Below are positions 1 through 9,885 of a stretch of DNA of 64,000 bases, in pieces. The notes under the pieces were generated by a model. It was not told the DNA's origin. It saw nothing but the letters and a program-made list of their open reading frames with translations, and searched no databases. The first letter of the stretch is position 1, and every line of letters starts with the position of its first letter. The translations under genes and the position numbers were made by a program. Source of the DNA: Avidesulfovibrio sp964369685 (GTDB lineage: Bacteria > Desulfobacterota > Desulfovibrionia > Desulfovibrionales > Desulfovibrionaceae); contig CAYJFB010000005.1 in assembly GCA_964369685.1 (NCBI GenBank), positions 48,041 to 112,040 of the forward strand. The letters run 5' to 3'.

Positions 1-2179
1 CTTGAAAAGCCGAAGATTCCAATAAGCGACGAAAATTGACGGTGGCACGACTTTCATTAGGGATTTCAATGCCCACAGTATCTTGACCGGGGATAGGATG
101 AATACGAACAGCCAAGGCCTTTAAACTCATGGCAATATCTTGTGTCAAGCCAAGAATTCGTGAAACTTTGACACCGGGAGCAGGGCGCAACTCAAATAAT
201 GTGACAACAGGCCCCGGAGTAACTCTGACCAATTCCGCACGCACACCAAAGTTGCCGATACACGTCATCAGTTGCTCACCTTTGGCATTCATGGTTGACT
301 GATCGGGGACTTGATCGCTTTCTGTCGGCTCGCTCAAAAGTGTGACAGGCGGCAAGTCGAGTGCCATGCTTTCGGGGAGCGTTTGCGCGTTCAAGTGCTG
401 TTCCGGTGGGGTGTTGAGTGCATCCAGAACCGACAAAGCAGACGACAATACGTCGTCAGGTGTTTGCCTTGGTGTCTCATCAGGTTGGTTTTCGTCTGTT
501 GTATGCACATTCTGTGTCACGAAATCTTCATGTGTCGCGAGGTCTTGATGTGCCGTGAGGGCTTCTGTAAGGCGAACAGGAGATTCTGTTTCTGCAACGG
601 AAACGTGCGTGCGCGCGTGCGGTACTGTTTTCTTTTCCGTGTTGTTTTCTTGCGTCTGTGGTGGAGACACGCTTTTGGTCTGTGGTTCTAATAAGGCTGT
701 CGGAGGTTGACGTTTGGCCAGTAACACAGGTTGTGCCGGGGGTTGTTGTGTGGCAATATGTGTGCTGGAAAACGCCGAATCCGTTGTGTCAGTCATGGTT
801 GACAACGGGTTGACCGTTTGTAAAAAATCTTCTGTCGGGGTTGGTTCATAGTGGGTGGGCGATGTGGCATAGGTGTTTTTCCCACTGGGTTTACGCAACA
901 CGACGGGTTTGGCTCGTACAGGTGCGAGGATAGAAACAGTCTCTGCTACGGATGGTTCGGTCGTTTGTTGATGTTGGGTATATTGCGACACCTCATTGTC
1001 TTGTGAGAGTGCGTTATCTTGTGATAATTCAAGATGTTGTGAACGCGTATTGTCTTTTGAAAAATCAACATCGCCAAGGTTTTCGTGTTCAGCAGCAAAC
1101 AGCTCTGTGGGGTCGGCGTGCACGACGGGCAACATGTTGTCACCATAGCCTGCCGTTTCTGTTAACGCTTTGGCGGATTCCGATGCCTCTTCTATTCTAT
1201 TTGATTGAATATCTTGCGTTGCCGAAAGGGGGTCGGAGATTTGTTTTGTGTGCGTAACAGTAAGCAATTTTTCGCTTTGGGTTGTCGTTGTCGAGATCTT
1301 TTCGTCTTCAATGGGGCTATGCGGTTCTTCGGTTGAGAGTGTTTGGTTCTTTTTTACTGCGGTTTCTTCTTTTTCTGAAAGAGAATCAAAGTGCTCATGC
1401 TCAGGAGGTTGATGACTTAATTTGAGAACAGCTGCAGTGAGAGAAGGATACCCCATCACAGGTGGGGCTTCTTCTGCGGAATCCTCTGTATGAATAGAAA
1501 GCAACGCTATGGTTTTTTCTGTTTTTTCATTGTTCGGATCTGCGCCGCGAAGTTTGGCAAACGTTTGTAAAAAACGATGTTTGAGTTTGCGTTCTTCCAT
1601 GAACAGACAAAATGTATACCACCCCTGTTGCAACAAATCCATCCAACGCAAACCAAAAGCCAATTCAATGGACATGCAAAACACAAACAGCCAAATGAGG
1701 CCGGAACCAAAATATCCTGTTGTGGCAGAAATGAGCTTATAAAGCGATAGCCCCAACATGCCGCCACCGACAACGTCGCCAATACCAATTTGCCAAGCTG
1801 CCCCCACCGTGATCAAGCAGCCCGTCAATAACACAAAACCCATCCAACGCCACCAAGGCATATTGAACCAGTCAGAAAAACACCCTGCACCCCAAACCAA
1901 AAACAATGCAGGCCACACAAACGCCGCCAACCCAAAAAGATCAACCAAAAGTCCGCTTAAATAGGCTCCAAACATGCCGCCACTGTTGTGGATTTCATTG
2001 GCTGTACTGACAACATGGTTGATGCCCGGATCTTGATGATTGTATGTCACGAGGGTTAACAATAAAAAAAGTCCCCAAAACAATAACAAAAGACCCAGCA
2101 TCTCGCGAACAACAAGACGTCGGTTTCGTTTTTGGGAGTTGGACTCGGCAGAATGTTTTTTGTTATGCAAGGTTACCAC
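1..2179 (-). CDS. ftsK: DNA translocase FtsK, N-terminal part (runs off the left edge)
   Basis: Septum-anchored DNA pump that moves chromosome ends and activates dimer resolution at division. About 726 codons are visible; most of the motor domain lies beyond base 1. The start chosen is a GTG at 2179, preceded by AAGGA at a good distance. Four membrane segments are seen between roughly residues 27 and 165. A long, poorly conserved linker rich in Thr, Pro, Gln and Glu follows, up to about residue 630. The alpha/beta translocase domain then begins, recognisable from the FELRPAPGVKVSRI block near residue 661. The gene lies just downstream of efp on the same strand, separated by a small G-hairpin. 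The motor Walker motifs are outside the window, so the assignment rests on membrane topology plus the FELRPAPG block. Confidence 0.93.
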   Translation of the reverse strand, partial: MVTLHNKKHSAESNSQKRNRRLVVREMLGLLLLFWGLFLLLTLVTYNHQDPGINHVVSTANEIHNSGGMFGAYLSGLLVDLFGLAAFVWPALFLVWGAGCFSDWFNMPWWRWMGFVLLTGCLITVGAAWQIGIGDVVGGGMLGLSLYKLISATTGYFGSGLIWLFVFCMSIELAFGLRWMDLLQQGWYTFCLFMEERKLKHRFLQTFAKLRGADPNNEKTEKTIALLSIHTEDSAEEAPPVMGYPSLTAAVLKLSHQPPEHEHFDSLSEKEETAVKKNQTLSTEEPHSPIEDEKISTTTTQSEKLLTVTHTKQISDPLSATQDIQSNRIEEASESAKALTETAGYGDNMLPVVHADPTELFAAEHENLGDVDFSKDNTRSQHLELSQDNALSQDNEVSQYTQHQQTTEPSVAETVSILAPVRAKPVVLRKPSGKNTYATSPTHYEPTPTEDFLQTVNPLSTMTDTTDSAFSSTHIATQQPPAQPVLLAKRQPPTALLEPQTKSVSPPQTQENNTEKKTVPHARTHVSVAETESPVRLTEALTAHQDLATHEDFVTQNVHTTDENQPDETPRQTPDDVLSSALSVLDALNTPPEQHLNAQTLPESMALDLPPVTLLSEPTESDQVPDQSTMNAKGEQLMTCIGNFGVRAELVRVTPGPVVTLFELRPAPGVKVSRILGLTQDIAMSLKALAVRIHPIPGQDTVGIEIPNESRATVNFRRLLESSAFQ

Positions 2180-2222
2180 GAAAGCGTATCCTTGAAGCGC
2201 GTTTTTTGAGTGTGTGTGGGGT

Positions 2223-2243
2223 AGGGGAAGTGAATCTTCCCCT
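2223..2243 (-). terminator. Small G-run hairpin between efp and ftsK
   Basis: A perfect 8-bp stem, AGGGGAAG paired with CTTCCCCT around a 5-base loop, lies just past the efp stop codon. No T-run follows, so it may only attenuate readthrough into ftsK. It resembles the short G/C hairpins of the composite repeats described elsewhere in the window, but no long partner hairpin is present. Confidence 0.4.
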
Positions 2244-2266
2244 AAAGAATCGTTTGCACAACGGCG

Positions 2267-2824
2267 TTATTCACGTCCCAAATAATCGCGAGAACGGGTG
2301 TCCACTTTGACACGATCGCCTTCATTCACAAAAATCGGCACTTGAATCACCACACCGGTTTCAAGTTTTGCGGGTTTTGTGACGTTGCTGACAGTATCGC
2401 CTTTTGCGCCCGGTTCGGTATGGACAACAGCAAGAACCATGGTTACAGGTATTTCAATATCAATGGGCTTTTCGTTATATAAGAGTACACGACATTGCTG
2501 AGCATCCAATAAAAAATCGGCTTTGTCACCGCAGATTTCGGCAGGCATGTCGAGTTGTTCATACGTTGTCAGATCCATGAAGATAAGGTTTTTGTCTTCA
2601 TGGTATAAAAACTGCATGTCACGGCTTTCAAGGTTGGGTTGTTCTACTTTTTCGCCAGAACGAAAGGTGTTGTCCAAAACCCGACCGTTGAGAATGTTGC
2701 GTAACTTTGTACGCACCATAGCGCCGCCTTTACCGGGTTTAAAGTGTTGAAAGTCAATAATTTCATAAGGTGTTCCATCAATTTGAATTTTGAGACCCTT
2801 ACGAAAATCTGTTGTAGAATACAT
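2267..2824 (-). CDS. efp: Translation elongation factor P
   Basis: EF-P binds between the P and E sites and relieves ribosome stalling at polyproline stretches. The protein is 185 residues, the normal length, if started at the ATG at 2824, which has a clear GGAGGA site. A longer open frame upstream has no such support and does not match the family. The modification loop reads KPGKGGA, with the lysine that is modified in many species. The C-terminal OB domain ends with the family signature DTRSRDYLGRE. No epmA or other EF-P modification gene is visible nearby, so the modification type cannot be inferred. It is probably transcribed together with ftsK. Confidence 0.97.
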   Translation of the reverse strand: MYSTTDFRKGLKIQIDGTPYEIIDFQHFKPGKGGAMVRTKLRNILNGRVLDNTFRSGEKVEQPNLESRDMQFLYHEDKNLIFMDLTTYEQLDMPAEICGDKADFLLDAQQCRVLLYNEKPIDIEIPVTMVLAVVHTEPGAKGDTVSNVTKPAKLETGVVIQVPIFVNEGDRVKVDTRSRDYLGRE

Positions 2825-3102
2825 GTGTCCTCCGGCTAAACATGCTTTGTGCAACGGTTGTCCCCGCATTGCAAACGTGTGTGTGAGATTTGTTGCACAG
2901 CTCAAAGTCAGTTATAAACATACCAATAACATAAGCTCGAAAAAACCACATCTTGCGTTTCAGGTGAAGGTGCGTTATTTCGAGGAGTTCCCTATAGCCT
3001 TAATCTGTCATTATCGGTGATTGAGCGACTGTTGTCAACACCGAAACCATAAAGGGAACAGCGCAGCGTTGCCATACACGCTCTATACAAGAAGGAATTG
3101 TT

Positions 3103-3771
3103 ATGCCTCTACGCTATACCCCAACACTCACACTCGCCGCCACCACTTTCAATGCAGGACAAGTGAATGATCATCTGAAACAACTTGCCCTCACACAAGA
3201 ACCGCAAATCGCTTTGGCAGGGCGTTCAAATGTGGGAAAATCATCCTTGATCAATGCCTTGGCACAACGAAAAAAATTGGCAAAAACAAGCTCCACACCG
3301 GGAAAAACCCGTTCAATCAATTTTTATCATGTTGAACCCGGAAGTTTTTCTTTGGCCGATTTGCCCGGATACGGGTACGCACGATGTAGTCGAGAAGAAC
3401 GCGCCGCATGGGCAAAATTGATTGATCATTATATCAAAACCGTCGGAACACAACTCTGCGGCTTGGCACTGCTCATCGACTCGCGTTTGGAACCGCAACG
3501 CTTGGATCTGGAACTGGCAGACTACGCGCGAGGCAACGGTTTAATCCTTATACCTGTCTTGACCAAAGCCGACAAATGCAAACAACGTGAGCTGGCCGTT
3601 CGGCAAAAACAATGGCAAGAAAACCTTGATAACATCAAGCCGTTGGCGGTTTCTTCCGCAACAGGACGTGGTATCCAAGAATTATGGATGGCCATTTTGG
3701 ATCGTGTCGGTTGTCGGCACACGGTTTTTACCGCAGACCAAACAGACGGTAAGAACGCTTTACCTTCATAA
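3103..3771 (+). CDS. engB: Ribosome biogenesis GTP-binding protein EngB/YsxC
   Basis: TrmE-Era-EngA family GTPase needed for late assembly of the large ribosomal subunit. The G1 loop GRSNVGKSS is at residues 40-48, G3 is DLPGYGYA, G4 is TKAD and G5 is the SSATGRG region. Its 222 residues include a short C-terminal tail beyond the usual ~200. An AAGGA site precedes the ATG. It is divergent from efp, and the 278-base space between them must carry both promoters, although I could not pick a convincing one. Confidence 0.95.
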   Translation: MPLRYTPTLTLAATTFNAGQVNDHLKQLALTQEPQIALAGRSNVGKSSLINALAQRKKLAKTSSTPGKTRSINFYHVEPGSFSLADLPGYGYARCSREERAAWAKLIDHYIKTVGTQLCGLALLIDSRLEPQRLDLELADYARGNGLILIPVLTKADKCKQRELAVRQKQWQENLDNIKPLAVSSATGRGIQELWMAILDRVGCRHTVFTADQTDGKNALPS

Positions 3772-3969
3772 AAAAACAGGCTATTTTTTGTGGAAAGACA
3801 CTTTACCTGTAAAAGATGTAAAAATTGTGAAAATAAACATAAAAAATCATGATGGCAAATGTGAAAATCGTGTTTGTTTTCCTTTTTAAAATCAGTATTG
3901 TGTTTGTTTTTTCAAAAATACGGTTCAACACACATATATTCACCCCTTACGTAAGATGAAATACCGATC

Positions 3970-6543
3970 ATGACACATACACACGATGTTGAAAAAACAA
4001 CACACACACACGGAACTGACGTCAATACGACTGATACCATAGCCGACGACACACTCACACTCGAAACACAACCCAAAGCCGATTCGCACCCTCCCCAAAA
4101 AAAATCTTCAAAATGGAAAACGTTTTTAAAGATTCTTTTCATTCTTGCCCTCATCGGTTTGAGTGCTTCGGGGGTGTTGGCGTTTTCCGTATACCAATGG
4201 GCAAGCAACGATCTGCCGAATTTTACCCGTTTGGCTGATTATCGCCCCCCGTTGGCAACGACGGTGTTGGCGCGAGACGGCAGTATCATGGGCTTGTTTT
4301 ATAATGAAAAACGTTTCTTTGTTGAACTGGATGAAGTGTCTCCGTATTTACCCAAAGCGATTTTGGCTGTGGAAGATGCCGAATTTTATACACATGTCGG
4401 TGTCAATCCCATGGCAATTCTGCGTGCGGCAATCATCAATTTTCAATCGGGTAAAGCGACACAAGGCGGCAGTACCATCACGCAGCAAGTGATCAAACGC
4501 TTGGTGCTTTCCCCCGAAAGAACCTATGAACGAAAACTGAAAGAAGCCATTTTGGCTTATCGATTGGAAAAAGCGCTTACAAAAGACGAGATCTTGACCA
4601 TCTATATGAATCAAACCTTTCTCGGTTCCAATGCTTATGGCGTGGAAGCTGCTGCACGCACGTATTTTGGTCGACACGCCAAAGATCTCACGCTTGCTCA
4701 AAGCGCGCTGATTGCCGGCTTGCCTCAAGCGCCTTCGGCATACAATCCTTATCGCAATCCCCAAGCAGCCAAAACAAGACAACTGCATGTGCTTTCACGA
4801 ATGCGCACCTTGGATTGGATCTCTGAGGCTGACTATCAAGACGCTGTTCAAGAACCGTTGACGTATATATCCATGGCAGAAAACCTCGGCTGGGAAGGCG
4901 CGTGGTATCTTGAAGAAGTCCGTCGCAAACTGATTGATATGTTCAGCGAAAGTAACGCACGTCGTATGGGTCTTGAATTGCCGCTCTATGGCGAACAGGC
5001 CGTATATGAATTGGGTCTGACTGTGCAAACGTCTTTGGAACCCACAGCGCAACGTGCCGCAGACAAGGCCTTGCGTGACGGTCTTGAAGCCACAGATAAA
5101 CGACACGGTTGGCGTGGCGCACAACAAACGGTACCGCAAGAACAACTTGAAACAACCATTGCCAATATCGCCTTTGCCCCTCAACAGTTATCGGAAAACG
5201 GCTGGACAAAAGCTGTCGTCACTGCTGTAGAAAAAAACGCCGCCGATGTACGCATGGGGCTCTATCAAGGACGGATCGAGCTCAAAGGCATGAGTTGGGC
5301 GCGAGAACCCAACCCCAAAATTGCCGCAGTCTACGCTCCCGCGGTGAAAGACGCAACGACGGTATTAAAAGTCGGTGACGTTATTTGGGTTTCTGCACGC
5401 GAGGAAAATAAACCCAAAAGCAAAGAACGCATCCCCTATGATCCGTTAACCGTCACGCCCGACACTGTCATTCCGCTCAATTTACAACAATATCCTGTTG
5501 TGCAGGGTGCGTTGGTGTCTATGGAATCGCATACGGGTGATGTGATTGCTTTGACGGGTGGTTATAGCTTTTCGGGAAGCCAATTCAACCGTGCCACGCA
5601 GGCCAAACGCCAACCCGGTTCGTCTTTTAAATCTATCGTTTATTCTACGGCCTTAGATAACGGTTTTACCCCCGGAACGATTGTTATTGATGCGCCTGTT
5701 GTGCAAATCGATGAAACGACCAGTCAAATGTGGCGTCCGAGTAACTTTGAAAACAATTTCCGTGGCCCCATGTTGTTGCGTACGGCTTTGGCGTTGTCGC
5801 GCAATTTGTGTACGATTCGTGTTGCACAACAAGTGGGTGTGGCTCCGATTATTGAACGTGCACACGCTTTGGGCCTGCAGGGTGAATTTCCCGAGTATTT
5901 ATCCATTGCCCTTGGTGCGATTGAAGCGACACCTTTGGATATGGCACAAGTTTACGCCGTGTTTTCTAACGGCGGAGCACGAGTTGAACCGCGTTTTATC
6001 TTGAGTATCAAAGATTTTTGGGGTAATACGCTGTACGCACCCGAACCGGAACGCGAACAGGTGATCTCGCCGCAAAATGCCTATCTCATGCAATATTTGT
6101 TGAAAGAAGTCGTCAATGCAGGTACGGGAACCAAAGCCAAAGTGTTAGAACGGCCCGTTGCAGGGAAAACAGGCACTTCCAACGAAGAACGCGATGCATG
6201 GTTTCTTGGTTTTACTCCACAGCTTGTTACGGGGGTGTATGTGGGCTATGATCAAGTCAAACCCATGGGCAAATTTGAAACAGGGGGCAATGTGGCCTTG
6301 CCTATCTTTGTAGACTATTCAAAGACAGCCTTGGCAGCCTATCCTATCGAAGACTTCCCGGAACCGCCGGCCATAACCAACTTGACGGTGGATAAAACCA
6401 CAGGCAAACTGGCTTTGCCTACAGCAGAAAATTCAATCACCATGCCTTTTTATGTCGGGACAGGACCTGCAGTCGATGCCGAAACGGCAAACAGAGAACA
6501 ATTGGTTGAACAAGGTGAAAATCTGCTTAAGCAGCTATTTTAA
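3970..6543 (+). CDS. mrcA: Class A penicillin-binding protein 1A (glycosyltransferase/transpeptidase)
   Basis: Bifunctional peptidoglycan synthase. A cytoplasmic, His/Thr-rich tail of about 50 residues precedes one membrane anchor (about 52-75). The GT51 domain follows, with catalytic Glu in EDAEFY (about residue 135) and the block GGSTITQQ. An OB-like insert leads to the transpeptidase domain with SSFK near residue 550, SRN, and KTGTS near residue 733. Domain order and 857-residue length fit PBP1A. The ATG at 3970 has only a weak ribosome site, but no better start precedes the membrane segment. The symbol is by family resemblance; ponA or pbp1A would be equally usable names. Confidence 0.93.
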   Translation: MTHTHDVEKTTHTHGTDVNTTDTIADDTLTLETQPKADSHPPQKKSSKWKTFLKILFILALIGLSASGVLAFSVYQWASNDLPNFTRLADYRPPLATTVLARDGSIMGLFYNEKRFFVELDEVSPYLPKAILAVEDAEFYTHVGVNPMAILRAAIINFQSGKATQGGSTITQQVIKRLVLSPERTYERKLKEAILAYRLEKALTKDEILTIYMNQTFLGSNAYGVEAAARTYFGRHAKDLTLAQSALIAGLPQAPSAYNPYRNPQAAKTRQLHVLSRMRTLDWISEADYQDAVQEPLTYISMAENLGWEGAWYLEEVRRKLIDMFSESNARRMGLELPLYGEQAVYELGLTVQTSLEPTAQRAADKALRDGLEATDKRHGWRGAQQTVPQEQLETTIANIAFAPQQLSENGWTKAVVTAVEKNAADVRMGLYQGRIELKGMSWAREPNPKIAAVYAPAVKDATTVLKVGDVIWVSAREENKPKSKERIPYDPLTVTPDTVIPLNLQQYPVVQGALVSMESHTGDVIALTGGYSFSGSQFNRATQAKRQPGSSFKSIVYSTALDNGFTPGTIVIDAPVVQIDETTSQMWRPSNFENNFRGPMLLRTALALSRNLCTIRVAQQVGVAPIIERAHALGLQGEFPEYLSIALGAIEATPLDMAQVYAVFSNGGARVEPRFILSIKDFWGNTLYAPEPEREQVISPQNAYLMQYLLKEVVNAGTGTKAKVLERPVAGKTGTSNEERDAWFLGFTPQLVTGVYVGYDQVKPMGKFETGGNVALPIFVDYSKTALAAYPIEDFPEPPAITNLTVDKTTGKLALPTAENSITMPFYVGTGPAVDAETANREQLVEQGENLLKQLF

Positions 6544-6571
6544 CTGATTCTAAAGATAAAGGACTCTTTCA

Positions 6572-6901
6572 ATGATAAAGCACGCGTTTTTGTTTTCTTT
6601 TGTTACTTTACTTACCGTCGGCAGCGCTCAAGCCATGCCCGAGAAAGCCCAAGACCGTTTTGCTCAAATGGACACCGATAAGAACGGTACGGTCAGTTGG
6701 GAAGAATTTTCGACAGCCATTCCGAGTATGCGCGAGCAAGCCTTTGACAGTATAGATACAGATAAGAATAAGGCCATCAATCGTGAAGAATGGAATACGT
6801 TTTCTGTAGGCCACGGAAAACCGCAGGGTATGCCCATGCAAGGCATGCCTTCGCAAGGTAAACCGACAGGCAAGCCCTTGATTACGCCTCCGAGTCAGTA
6901 A
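6572..6901 (+). CDS. Small exported EF-hand protein
   Basis: A 109-residue secreted protein of unknown role. A signal peptide covers about residues 1-21 (cleavage after AQA). Two canonical EF-hand loops follow, starting DTDKNGTVSWEE and DTDKNKAINREE, both with the acidic ligands needed for calcium. The C-terminal 30 residues are a Gly/Met/Pro/Lys repeat (GMPMQGMPSQGKP), probably disordered. AAAGGA lies 7 bases before the ATG and the gene starts 28 bases after the PBP gene, so co-transcription is likely. Similar calcium-binding exported proteins occur across proteobacteria without an assigned function. Confidence 0.85.
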   Translation: MIKHAFLFSFVTLLTVGSAQAMPEKAQDRFAQMDTDKNGTVSWEEFSTAIPSMREQAFDSIDTDKNKAINREEWNTFSVGHGKPQGMPMQGMPSQGKPTGKPLITPPSQ

Positions 6902-6952
6902 GTCTTTTCATGGTCTATGTCGCGTACAAAAAGTCAAATGGCTCTATAACAA

Positions 6953-6996
6953 GCCGAACCTTTTGGGTTCGGCAATGTTCATTCTTTTTTTTATTT
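6953..6996 (+). terminator. Rho-independent terminator before glnS
   Basis: An 8-bp stem GCCGAACC/GGTTCGGC with a 5-base loop is followed ten bases later by a T-rich run. It closes the PBP/EF-hand unit immediately before the glnS start. Confidence 0.8.
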
Positions 6997-7011
6997 TAAG
7001 GTACATGTATC

Positions 7012-8721
7012 ATGACACATTCTGCCAAGGCTTCGGACTCTGAAAACACTGTCCAAGAAAACACCCCTCTTGATTTTATTCGCACGCACATCAACAGCGA
7101 TCTTGCCGAAGGGCGTTATTCCGGCGTTTGCACTCGTTTTCCTCCCGAGCCGAACGGGTATTTGCATATTGGGCATATCAAATCCATTTCGTTGAATTAT
7201 GGTTTGGCACAAGATTACAAGGGCGTTTTTCATTTGCGTTTTGATGACACCAATCCCGTTAAAGAAGACACTGAGTATGTAGAGGCGATTTTAGAAGATG
7301 TTCGTTGGCTCGGTGCCGATTGGGGCGATAAGTTGTTTTTTGCTTCCAATTATTTTGAGCAACTGTATGCGTATGCCGAAACGTTGATTGAACAAGGTAA
7401 CGCGTATGTCGATAGCCAAAGTGCAGAAGAAATTCGTGAACATCGTGGCACGCTGACCCAAGGCGGTATGAACAGTCCATACAGAGAACGCACGATTGAA
7501 GAAAACTTGGATTTGTTCCGTCGGATGCGTGCCGGTGAATTTGCTGACGGCACACATGTTTTGCGTGCAAAGATTGATATGGCCTCGCCGAATATGGTGA
7601 TGCGCGATCCCACATTGTATCGCATTCGGCATGCCGAACACCATCGGACAGGCAACGCTTGGTGTATTTATCCGATGTATGATTTTACGCACTGTTTATC
7701 TGATTCAATTGAAGGCATCACACATTCTGTGTGTACACTTGAATTTGTTAACAATCGTGAATTGTATGATTGGACATTGGCGACATTGCAAACATATCGT
7801 CCCATTCAGTTGGAATTTGCACGACTCAGTTTGACGTATACGGTGCTTTCTAAACGTAAATTGATTCAATTAGTGCAAGAAAAACACGTGAGTGGTTGGG
7901 ATGATCCGAGAATGCCGACAGTGTGTGGTTTGCGTCGTCGAGGGTATACGCCGGAATCGTTGCGTGATTTTTGTCGTCGTATCGGTGTTGCTCGTGCAGA
8001 AAACATGGTTGAATATGGCTTGCTTGAATTTTGTATCCGCGAGCATTTGAATGCGATTGCTCCGCGTTATATGGCTGTTCTTGATCCGTTGAAAATAGTG
8101 ATAGAAAATTATCCTGAAGGCGACGTTGAGTGGTTTGACATGCCTGTGAGTCAGGACGGTTCAATCAGTGGTTCGCGTCAAGTGCCGTTTACTCGTGAGT
8201 TATATATTGAGCGTGATGATTTTCGTCTTGATCCGCCGAAGAAGTTTCACCGTTTGTTTGTGGGGTCTGAGGTGCGTTTGCGATATGCGTATTATGTCAC
8301 ATGTAAAGATGTTGTGACCGACGCAGACGGCAATGTCATTGAATTGCGTTGTACCTACGATCCCGAAACACGCGGCGGCACAAGCGCCGACGGACGTAAA
8401 ATACGAGGCACGCTGCACTGGGTCTCTGCCGATCATGCCGTTAAAGCGGAAACGCGTTTATATAATCATCTTTTTACGGAACAAAACCCCAACAACACAC
8501 CTGAAGGAACAACGTTTCTTGATTTTCTGAATCCTGAATCATTACAAAAAATTACGGCTTATGTTGAACCTGCTTTGGCTACCTTGCCTGTCGGCACGAC
8601 TGTGCAGTTTGAGCGATTGGGGTATTTTTGTGTTGATCCGGATACAAAGAATGACATGCCTGTTTTTAATCGTACTGTAACGCTGAAAGATTCATGGGCA
8701 AAACAAGAGAAAAAAGCTTAA
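7012..8721 (+). CDS. glnS: Glutaminyl-tRNA synthetase
   Basis: Charges tRNA-Gln directly with glutamine. The class I HIGH motif is at residues 52-55 (PPEPNGYLHIGH) and the KMSKS equivalent is VLSKR near residue 279. The C-terminal anticodon-binding beta barrels complete a normal 569-residue protein. AAGG lies ten bases before the ATG. Direct charging is the alternative to the GatCAB route; whether this genome also keeps gatCAB cannot be seen here. Terminators flank the gene on both sides, so it is probably monocistronic. Confidence 0.97.
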   Translation: MTHSAKASDSENTVQENTPLDFIRTHINSDLAEGRYSGVCTRFPPEPNGYLHIGHIKSISLNYGLAQDYKGVFHLRFDDTNPVKEDTEYVEAILEDVRWLGADWGDKLFFASNYFEQLYAYAETLIEQGNAYVDSQSAEEIREHRGTLTQGGMNSPYRERTIEENLDLFRRMRAGEFADGTHVLRAKIDMASPNMVMRDPTLYRIRHAEHHRTGNAWCIYPMYDFTHCLSDSIEGITHSVCTLEFVNNRELYDWTLATLQTYRPIQLEFARLSLTYTVLSKRKLIQLVQEKHVSGWDDPRMPTVCGLRRRGYTPESLRDFCRRIGVARAENMVEYGLLEFCIREHLNAIAPRYMAVLDPLKIVIENYPEGDVEWFDMPVSQDGSISGSRQVPFTRELYIERDDFRLDPPKKFHRLFVGSEVRLRYAYYVTCKDVVTDADGNVIELRCTYDPETRGGTSADGRKIRGTLHWVSADHAVKAETRLYNHLFTEQNPNNTPEGTTFLDFLNPESLQKITAYVEPALATLPVGTTVQFERLGYFCVDPDTKNDMPVFNRTVTLKDSWAKQEKKA

Positions 8722-8792
8722 CGTTATTCATTATGTGTTTTAATACGTAACGTTATTTTAATACGATAATATATTGAAAAACGTTTATAGTG

Positions 8793-8839
8793 TTGCAAAA
8801 AAGAGTACTGTTTTATATAAAGAGTGCTCTTTTTTGCAA
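8793..8839. terminator. Long bidirectional terminator hairpin after glnS
   Basis: Inverted repeat with 16-base arms (TTGCAAAAAAGAGTAC and its complement with one G-T pair) around a 15-base loop. The A-run and T-run in the arms make it usable in either direction. Confidence 0.75.
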
Positions 8840-8868
8840 TGAGACACGAGGAAAAATGAAGGAGCACA

Positions 8869-9744
8869 ATGCTGAGAAATGATTCGCTTGAGAGCGTGTT
8901 GCAAGGAAAAATACAGGCTCTTGAATCCGTATTGGCTGATCTTTTTTCTTACGGAACCATTGCCATTGCTTACTCAGGCGGTCTAGACAGCCGTTTTTTA
9001 ACGCATATGGCAGGCCGTGTCGGAATGCAACAAGGTTATCCTCCCCCGGTCTTGCTCCATGCAACGGGTGCACACATTCCTCTCGCCGAAACACAATGGG
9101 CGCAAGAATGGGCAAAGACTGTCTCATGTACATTACACTGTATACCGCTCAATCCGCTTGTGTTGCCGCAGGTCGCCAACAACCGCAAAGACCGTTGTTA
9201 TCATTGTAAGACATATCTTTTGCAAACTTTTCATAACCACATGCGCACACAATATGAAACCTATACATATACACTTTGTGACGGTTCCAATGCTTCGGAT
9301 CAACACGTCTATCGCCCCGGGCTGAGGGCTTTGAAGGAGCAGGGCGTTTGTTCTCCACTTGCTGAGGTCGGCTTGACAAAAGCAGAGATCTACACCCTTG
9401 CTGAACACACGGATCTTGCCGAGCCCAAACAACGGGCACGTCCTTGCTTATTCACGCGTTTTGCTTATGATTTTCCCATAACGGTTGATTTATTGTATGA
9501 TGTGGCAATGCGTGAAGCTTTTATTGAGAAATATTTAACAAAGATAGCTTTTCAAGTTGATATAGCGACACCTGATTGGCGCCTTCGTAACGATGGACAG
9601 ACACGTTTATTACAACTTGGAATCTCTTCCGAACGCGTATATGCACGCATTCAAAAAGCCATTGATGTAGGTGAACTGCCTGTTGATCGTTTGCTTATCA
9701 GTCAGCATTTGAGTGGTTACTTTGATGAACCGAGTGAGGTCTAA
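8869..9744 (+). CDS. LarE-like ATP-dependent sulfur transferase
   Basis: PP-loop ATP pyrophosphatase of the LarE type, which in characterised cases sacrifices a cysteine sulfur to build the nickel-pincer cofactor of lactate racemase. The PP-loop SGGLDS is at residues 36-41, CYHC near residue 109, DGSNASD near 142, and the cysteine-bearing block RPCLFTR near 188 corresponds to the sulfur-donor region. Length (291) matches LarE. A ribosome site AAGGAG precedes the ATG. No larA, larB or larC gene lies in the window, so the substrate could differ. It is an isolated gene between a strong terminator and the cytochrome block. Confidence 0.8.
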   Translation: MLRNDSLESVLQGKIQALESVLADLFSYGTIAIAYSGGLDSRFLTHMAGRVGMQQGYPPPVLLHATGAHIPLAETQWAQEWAKTVSCTLHCIPLNPLVLPQVANNRKDRCYHCKTYLLQTFHNHMRTQYETYTYTLCDGSNASDQHVYRPGLRALKEQGVCSPLAEVGLTKAEIYTLAEHTDLAEPKQRARPCLFTRFAYDFPITVDLLYDVAMREAFIEKYLTKIAFQVDIATPDWRLRNDGQTRLLQLGISSERVYARIQKAIDVGELPVDRLLISQHLSGYFDEPSEV

Positions 9745-9856
9745 GAACCAGAGATGTTTTTTTGATTTTTTACCTTAAGATAGTGCGTGAAAAATATTGA
9801 ATGCTGTCATAAAAAATATGACAACCTATGAAAACAACGTGTGAAGATGTGGCGTT

Positions 9857-9885
9857 TTGACAAGTAAAAAGATATGTGATATTAT
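9857..9885 (+). promoter_or_regulatory. Sigma-70 type promoter for the cytochrome c3/rnf block
   Basis: TTGACA at 9857-9862 and TATTAT at 9880-9885 with exactly 17 bases between them. The predicted transcript would start near 9892, about 110 bases before the cytochrome c3 start codon. This is the best promoter match in the space before that gene. Confidence 0.6.
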
